Source: Bacteroidales bacterium
Lineage (GTDB): Bacteria; Bacteroidota; Bacteroidia; Bacteroidales; Muribaculaceae
Direction: 5' to 3'
NCBI GenBank assembly: GCA_019420545.1
Contig: JAHZGZ010000262.1
Coordinates: 1-9,600, forward strand
Length of the DNA: 9,600 nt
The position numbers and the translations under genes are program-made. The notes under the pieces are model-generated. The model was not told the origin of the DNA and ran no database searches. It saw only the letters and a list, made by a program, of their open reading frames with translations. Shown here piece after piece: positions 4,931 through 9,600 of the stretch. Position 1 is the stretch's first letter; each line of letters starts with the position of its first letter.

Positions 4931-7900
4931 TTATGGCATTATGCGGTATGCTGTACCGTTGACACGGAGCACATATGTCTTGCCAGAAACGATACCCGAT
5001 GCAGTGGCGCTACCTTCGCCGCGTTCCATCGGATAAGTATGGCCGGCCACATCATACAGTACCACCTTGTCGGCGGAAGTCACACCATATACTGTCAGAC
5101 GGTCGGCCGAGGAGATTATACGCACACTTTCCGACATGCTCTCCACGATTCCACTCGTCGATACGGTAAAGCTTACAACAGCCATTTCGGAAACGGCAGA
5201 AGCGAATACCGACTTGACTCCGGCGGTATGTATACCGGCCCCGAGGCCTTCAAGCAGCCACTCGTTTTTGGCGGTCTCACCCAGCTTCTCGCCATCGAGA
5301 TATACCTCATAACGCACGGGCGCTCCGGCCACACGCTGCGGCATTCTTGCGGTTACACCCGGAATACTTGCAGCCGGGCCGAGATATATGTCGTCGATAG
5401 CTCCGGCTCTATGAGCATTGCCATAATTTATCGCAACATATTTTGTTCCTGCGGGGATGTTGACGGTAGGATTAATCCATTTGTCATCGGGTACCGTAAC
5501 ATTGTCAGTCCAATGGAAGTCTTCAAGATTCTTACCGGTGGAAGAGTAGCCCACACGGTAGTAGTCATTACGCGCCCAATATGTATGAGCCCAGAAATTC
5601 ACTACAAAGTCGCCCTTGAAACTCAGCTCCGGCGATACGATATAATCATCGGTAGGAGTACTGCTGTTGGCCGATGCCATCGATACAATCACACGTTCTC
5701 CGGAATGTGTCGCCGTATAGCTTGACTCATCGCTTGTATTGGGGTTAAGCACGACAAACGCAGCCGAAGTAATACCGGGATAAGTAGTGTTCGATACACT
5801 GACATCCTCGATTCCATCGGCATCGATATAGCTCCAGGCTATCTCACCCGAGGGATTCACGGTAAAGTCGGGATAGCTCTCGAAGTCCTCGAATATGGAT
5901 TCGGTGAAATTCCAGCGGATAAGGCGCGAGGTCTCGTCGCCGGTCTCGTCGGCTACAATATTGAACGGCATGGATACATTCTCCTGAAGAGTGTATGTAC
6001 CGGTGTAATCCTCATCACCGCTCACAACGATCTCCTCGGTAAGCGGCGCGAAGCCGTCGCATGTCACGGTAAGCACATATGTGCCTTCCCATACACCAGT
6101 GAAATGGAGGATGCCGTCGGTACCGGCCACAGCGCTGTAGCTGTGGGTGCCTTCTTTCTCGACAAGCACAGCGGTGGCACCTGAGGCAGTCTCGCCGGGA
6201 GCATTGGTGAGCAGTGTGATGTCGACGCCGGAAGTAAGCTGGCGGGGAACGATATCGGAGAATACGGGATACGACACCTCATCGCCTGTATAAACAGCCT
6301 TCACGGCATAGCGGTAGAGGCCCTTGGCCACACTGTTCCATGTCTCATCGGTGAATGCGGCATCAGCCACAGGAGTCTCGTCGAGCTGTATCCAGTCGGC
6401 CTGGTTTGATTCGGAACCATCGGGAAGTCGCCATACATGGTATCCGACAACAGGAGCGTCAGCCTCGCCGCTACGTGCAGCCTTGCGCGGAGCGCCCATC
6501 GGGCGCCCGGTAGCACGCAGACAGAAGTTGAACTTGAACAACGGCCCGGTGCCGTCGTTCATCTCCCAGTGGAACGGCATATCCTTTGACGTGTAGTCAT
6601 ATGAGAGCCACATTTTTTTGCTGAGTACGGGATAACCGTCATTACGTGTTCCATCGGTATTGCCGTCGAAATAGAGGCGTGAGTCGCCGCGCAAAGCGAA
6701 GAGAGCGCCACGCGGTGCGACAACCGGATGGGTGAAGGTAACATCAACCCAGTACCAGGAATCGCCTTTTACCGTCTGCTCATAAAGTATGTCGGTAGTC
6801 GGCTCACCATTCTCGTCGAGGTCAAACACCACGATTCCGATCTCCTTATAGTTGTCGGCCTTGAAACTCATGCCCGTATATACACCCGGAGTATCATATA
6901 CGGTACCGGTGACGGTATTGTTACTGATATTCGGGCTCATGCTATAGCTGTTGATCATTCCGGCCTGTCCGTCATCGTAACGGAAAGTCTCCTCTTTGTC
7001 GACAGGTGCGTCCCATGTCAGATCCACTTTCACACGGTCGTACTCATGCTTGACATTGGCAGGAGCCGTAAGCTTCTCCTGAAGTACGATATCTCCAACG
7101 TTGACCGGATCGGTACCGATCTCTTTAACTGCCACAATTCCGGGCAAGTAATTCACGGCATGCACCTCCACGGAATAATCGCCCGTTGCGTATACACCTT
7201 CAACTGTAAAGCTGCCGTCGGCACTTGTAACGGTCGTGTACTCGTCGTAACCGTTGATGTATACCGAAGCATCACCCATCGGCTTGCCGGTAGCGTACTT
7301 GACAACACCGCTTACAGCGGTGACAGGTATGCTCTCAAGAGTCATCTGCTGCTGCTTGTTTTCATTGGCGGTAAATGTCAATGAAATCGTGCGTGAAATA
7401 TAGCCGAATTTCTCTACAGCAACCTCATAATCGCCAGGCTCGATCTCGACAACATTGATCTTGCCTTCGGCATCAGTGACATATGCATCGCTCTTGGAAC
7501 CGAACCTTACATTGGCATCGGCTACGGGCTTTCCATCGGAACCTACAACTGTAAGAACCAGGCGTGCGGCATGATTCTCCTCTACCTTCACATTACCGAA
7601 ATAAAGCGAGGGATAACCTGCGGCCCACTGTGTGCGCACACCTATGTAATATGCTCCGCTTTCAGTAACTTCAGGCAGATATACAATAGAATGCGAGGGA
7701 TATATGGTCTCGACCGACTGCGAACATATCTCCTTGTCGAGAGCGGAAGGATCGGCGGAAGTGCCCATGAACAGCTTATACACCGGAGGATAATCCGGGT
7801 TCATGGCCCCTTCGTCGTAGGATATTTTGTATTCCTTGCCGGCTTCAAGCTTCAGAGCGGGAGATATGAGCCATTCATCGCAGGGGTAGGAATATGTGCT

Positions 7901-9430
7901 GCGCACAAGCATCGCCGGATTGCCGTTGTTGCTTGTATACTGCCATGTATAGCCGTCGGCATTCACATCAACCGAAGTCCATAATACAAGATCCTGCGGC
8001 TGGTTGAACGAGCATGAATAAGGAAGTTCCATTCCGTCGCCTAAAGCTACCATATCGGACACGGCAGGCGCGCTCTCCTTGCCGGCGCCGACAGCTGTCA
8101 CGACATACTGATAGACATCCATTTCCGACACCTCATCGGATACCGACGTTGCCGACAGCCCCTTAGCGATATCTTTTCCGTCGGGATTGCGGAACACATT
8201 GTATGTGATAGCCGATGGATCGATCCATCCGCCGTTGGCTCCGGTAGTTACCGGCGACCACGAAAGCTGCGCACGGCTACCGTCAACGGTAACCTTTACA
8301 CCCGTAGGAGCAGCCGGAGTGTCAACACCTACATATGTCTTGCAGTTGGCAGCCGCCCCTTCACCGGTTTCGTTCACAAACATAACTTTGAAGAGGTGCA
8401 TACCCTGCTCAACCACGGCATTGACCGACATAACGTTGCCCGGAGTCGCACTTTCGAAAGGAATGTCAAGAGCCTGATCGTCGCACATTATCTTCCACCC
8501 CGATACTGAACCAAGTTCCTTGCCGTCGACAGTAACTGAAGGCACGGTGAAACTCAACGTGACTTTACCGTCGTGGTCAGGATTGGCAACAGTAAATGAT
8601 GAAGCGGCGGCAGGAGTGCCGTCTGGAGCAAGCTTAAACGGAATATACAGGCCGGTAAGCTCTCCATTATTGCCGACAGAAGCCAACTTGGTACATGTGC
8701 CGTCGGAAATATTCACCTCGAGCATATACCCCTCCCACCGGGAGGCACCTGCCCAATAAAGCTTGCCTGTCTTACGGTCAAATTCCATCGACTGCATATA
8801 GTCGGACATGCTCCATACTTTGCCCACAGTCTGAAGACTGCGGGTGTCATCAAGCCGATATAGATTATATGTGAGTGTGTTGCTGCGGCCGATCAGATAT
8901 ATGTCGCCATCGTAAGTGGCGGCGATACCCAACATCCACATCATAGGGAGATCGGCATACGTAGCGGTAACGGAGCCGTCGGCAGGATTGATCTCGGCAA
9001 CCGAGGTGGAATTGGCATTGTAATGATATATGCCCAGAAGTTTGTTGCGGGCGTAGTCGTAAGTCATATCGACATACAAAGGCGAGCCTTCAGAAAAGTC
9101 GGAAAGCTTCGTCATTGTGCCCGTAGCGAGATCCACACTGTTCCATGCCTTTGGCATAGCAGGCGACCCGGAAGTGTATGTGGCCGCATAATATGTTCCG
9201 GCAGCCATGGCACCCGCCGATACATCCTCACTTTTCGCCACAAGTGTCGGCGAAGATGAGTTTTCTACAGGGAACGTATAAAGTCCCACGTCACGTCCGC
9301 TGTCGTCACTGATAAGAAAGCCATAAGCCATCGGCGAATCCGATTCAATCTCGGCGACTGACAGTTCTCCGACAGCCCATGCGGAGCCCAGCAAAGTGAC
9401 TCCTGCAATAGACAAAAATAACTTTTTCAT
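4931..9430 (-). CDS. Large secreted multi-domain protein (propeller-like, Fn3, cleaved-adhesin/choice-of-anchor J, carboxypeptidase-regulatory-like modules)
   Basis: A 1499-aa exported protein. Residues 1-19 (MKKLFLSIAGVTLLGSAWA) are a Sec signal peptide with an AWA cleavage site and no lipobox cysteine. Residues about 33-265 have propeller-like repeats (YDYARNKLLGIYHY, ATYDGDIYLIGRS, EFDRKTGKLYWAGAS). Fn3-like modules follow at about 275-370 and 373-462. A jelly roll of choice-of-anchor J/cleaved-adhesin type spans about 468-616 (DEWLISPALKL). Carboxypeptidase-regulatory-like modules lie at 623-698 and 703-785, and another Fn3-like segment at 788-808. An unassigned beta-rich domain covers 813-975, then come Fn3 (990-1063), another regulatory-like module (1068-1147), a second jelly roll (1177-1351, DDYIVSPELSF) and an Fn3-like piece (1370-1423). 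The tail (1435-1499, DKVVLYDVAGHTYPM, YVLRVNGTAYRIMP) resembles a degraded T9SS sorting domain. I see no protease or glycosidase catalytic motif, so surface adhesion or binding is the best guess. The start is fixed by the promoter, which overlaps the alternative ATG at 9469. Confidence 0.9.
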   Translation of the reverse strand: MKKLFLSIAGVTLLGSAWAVGELSVAEIESDSPMAYGFLISDDSGRDVGLYTFPVENSSSPTLVAKSEDVSAGAMAAGTYYAATYTSGSPAMPKAWNSVDLATGTMTKLSDFSEGSPLYVDMTYDYARNKLLGIYHYNANSTSVAEINPADGSVTATYADLPMMWMLGIAATYDGDIYLIGRSNTLTYNLYRLDDTRSLQTVGKVWSMSDYMQSMEFDRKTGKLYWAGASRWEGYMLEVNISDGTCTKLASVGNNGELTGLYIPFKLAPDGTPAAASSFTVANPDHDGKVTLSFTVPSVTVDGKELGSVSGWKIMCDDQALDIPFESATPGNVMSVNAVVEQGMHLFKVMFVNETGEGAAANCKTYVGVDTPAAPTGVKVTVDGSRAQLSWSPVTTGANGGWIDPSAITYNVFRNPDGKDIAKGLSATSVSDEVSEMDVYQYVVTAVGAGKESAPAVSDMVALGDGMELPYSCSFNQPQDLVLWTSVDVNADGYTWQYTSNNGNPAMLVRSTYSYPCDEWLISPALKLEAGKEYKISYDEGAMNPDYPPVYKLFMGTSADPSALDKEICSQSVETIYPSHSIVYLPEVTESGAYYIGVRTQWAAGYPSLYFGNVKVEENHAARLVLTVVGSDGKPVADANVRFGSKSDAYVTDAEGKINVVEIEPGDYEVAVEKFGYISRTISLTFTANENKQQQMTLESIPVTAVSGVVKYATGKPMGDASVYINGYDEYTTVTSADGSFTVEGVYATGDYSVEVHAVNYLPGIVAVKEIGTDPVNVGDIVLQEKLTAPANVKHEYDRVKVDLTWDAPVDKEETFRYDDGQAGMINSYSMSPNISNNTVTGTVYDTPGVYTGMSFKADNYKEIGIVVFDLDENGEPTTDILYEQTVKGDSWYWVDVTFTHPVVAPRGALFALRGDSRLYFDGNTDGTRNDGYPVLSKKMWLSYDYTSKDMPFHWEMNDGTGPLFKFNFCLRATGRPMGAPRKAARSGEADAPVVGYHVWRLPDGSESNQADWIQLDETPVADAAFTDETWNSVAKGLYRYAVKAVYTGDEVSYPVFSDIVPRQLTSGVDITLLTNAPGETASGATAVLVEKEGTHSYSAVAGTDGILHFTGVWEGTYVLTVTCDGFAPLTEEIVVSGDEDYTGTYTLQENVSMPFNIVADETGDETSRLIRWNFTESIFEDFESYPDFTVNPSGEIAWSYIDADGIEDVSVSNTTYPGITSAAFVVLNPNTSDESSYTATHSGERVIVSMASANSSTPTDDYIVSPELSFKGDFVVNFWAHTYWARNDYYRVGYSSTGKNLEDFHWTDNVTVPDDKWINPTVNIPAGTKYVAINYGNAHRAGAIDDIYLGPAASIPGVTARMPQRVAGAPVRYEVYLDGEKLGETAKNEWLLEGLGAGIHTAGVKSVFASAVSEMAVVSFTVSTSGIVESMSESVRIISSADRLTVYGVTSADKVVLYDVAGHTYPMERGEGSATASGIVSGKTYVLRVNGTAYRIMP

Positions 9431-9466
9431 TAGATAATATGAATAAACTGGTTTATGATTTACCCA

Positions 9467-9498
9467 CAAAGTTACTATTATATTGACTTTTATACAAT
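9467..9498 (-). promoter_or_regulatory. Bacteroidetes-type promoter of the large secreted-protein gene
   Basis: On the minus strand ATTG (9498-9495, one mismatch from TTTG) is followed by exactly 20 bases and TAACTTTG (9474-9467), a full match to TAnnTTTG. Transcription would start near 9460, giving a leader of about 30 A/T-rich bases before ATG 9430. The alternative upstream ATG at 9469 lies inside the -7 box and so cannot be used from this promoter. Confidence 0.72.
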
Positions 9499-9547
9499 AG
9501 TTTCATAATCTTTACACCGCCATACACACCATATTGGCATATATGAC

Positions 9548-9581
9548 GACAGGGCGGCCTGCCGTAGCATACCGCCCTGTC
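9548..9581 (-). terminator. Perfect 10-bp inverted repeat, probable end of a gene beyond the right edge
   Basis: GACAGGGCGG (9548-9557) and CCGCCCTGTC (9572-9581) form a perfect, GC-rich 10-bp stem with a 14-base loop. There is no room for a plus-strand gene before it, and the next minus-strand gene would lie to the right of the window, so a transcription end for that gene is likely. No T-tract follows on either strand, so it may instead act as an mRNA 3' stabiliser or need a factor. The rest of 9499-9600 shows nothing else I can name. Confidence 0.45.
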
Positions 9582-9600
9582 AAAGGGAATATTATCTGTG

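Noticed and set aside
5039..7384. Plus-strand open frames of 218-228 codons opposite the large secreted-protein gene
   Set aside because: They are shadows of a long, clearly coding minus-strand gene and show no signal, motif or ribosome site of their own.
1..9600. CRISPR, insertion sequence, toxin-antitoxin, phage or other defence system
   Set aside because: No regular repeats, transposase, integrase or paired small toxin genes were seen; all genes are housekeeping or a single secreted protein.

Overview
The window looks like chromosomal core sequence from a gut-type Bacteroidales bacterium, most likely close to Muribaculaceae. This rests on recognised protein types (a Bacteroidetes-style RNase G, HU and MetRS with a KISTS loop, and a multi-domain secreted protein with a T9SS-like tail), on two promoters of the Bacteroidetes form (TTTG or ATTG, 20 bases, then TAnnTTTG), and on A/T-rich rather than Shine-Dalgarno translation starts. 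Every gene I can support lies on the minus strand, so the natural reading order is from right to left.

Right part (9600 to 4931): a hairpin at 9548-9581 probably belongs to a gene beyond the right edge. A promoter at 9467-9498 drives one very large gene (4931-9430, 1499 aa). It encodes an exported modular protein: signal peptide, propeller-like N-terminus, fibronectin-III-like modules, two jelly-roll 'choice-of-anchor J' (cleaved-adhesin) modules, carboxypeptidase-regulatory-like modules and a degenerate C-terminal sorting-like domain. A strong bipartite hairpin at 4848-4894 ends it.

Middle part (4833 to 1697): a promoter at 4802-4833 begins inside the tail of that terminator and drives metG (methionyl-tRNA synthetase). 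The metG reading frame is broken by an apparent single-base loss near 3095-3107. This separates the catalytic and anticodon-binding part (562 aa) from the C-terminal tRNA-binding/dimerisation domain, which continues in the -1 frame to 2775. ansA (cytoplasmic type I L-asparaginase) follows 46 bases later and is probably co-transcribed.

Left part (1696 to 1): a 185-base spacer with small inverted repeats precedes an HU-family DNA-binding protein. Next come a 29-aa, extremely basic microprotein of the AURKAIP1/COX24 type (likely ribosome-associated), a 281-base leader with several small hairpins and a possible 35-aa ORF whose stop overlaps the next start, and then rng (RNase G/E), which is cut by the left edge. 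HU, microprotein and rng read as one housekeeping cluster linked to nucleoid, ribosome and RNA maturation.

I see no mobile element, CRISPR array, tRNA, rRNA or defence system. The points most worth checking are the metG frame break, the architecture of the 1499-aa secreted protein, and the short ORF overlapping the rng start.
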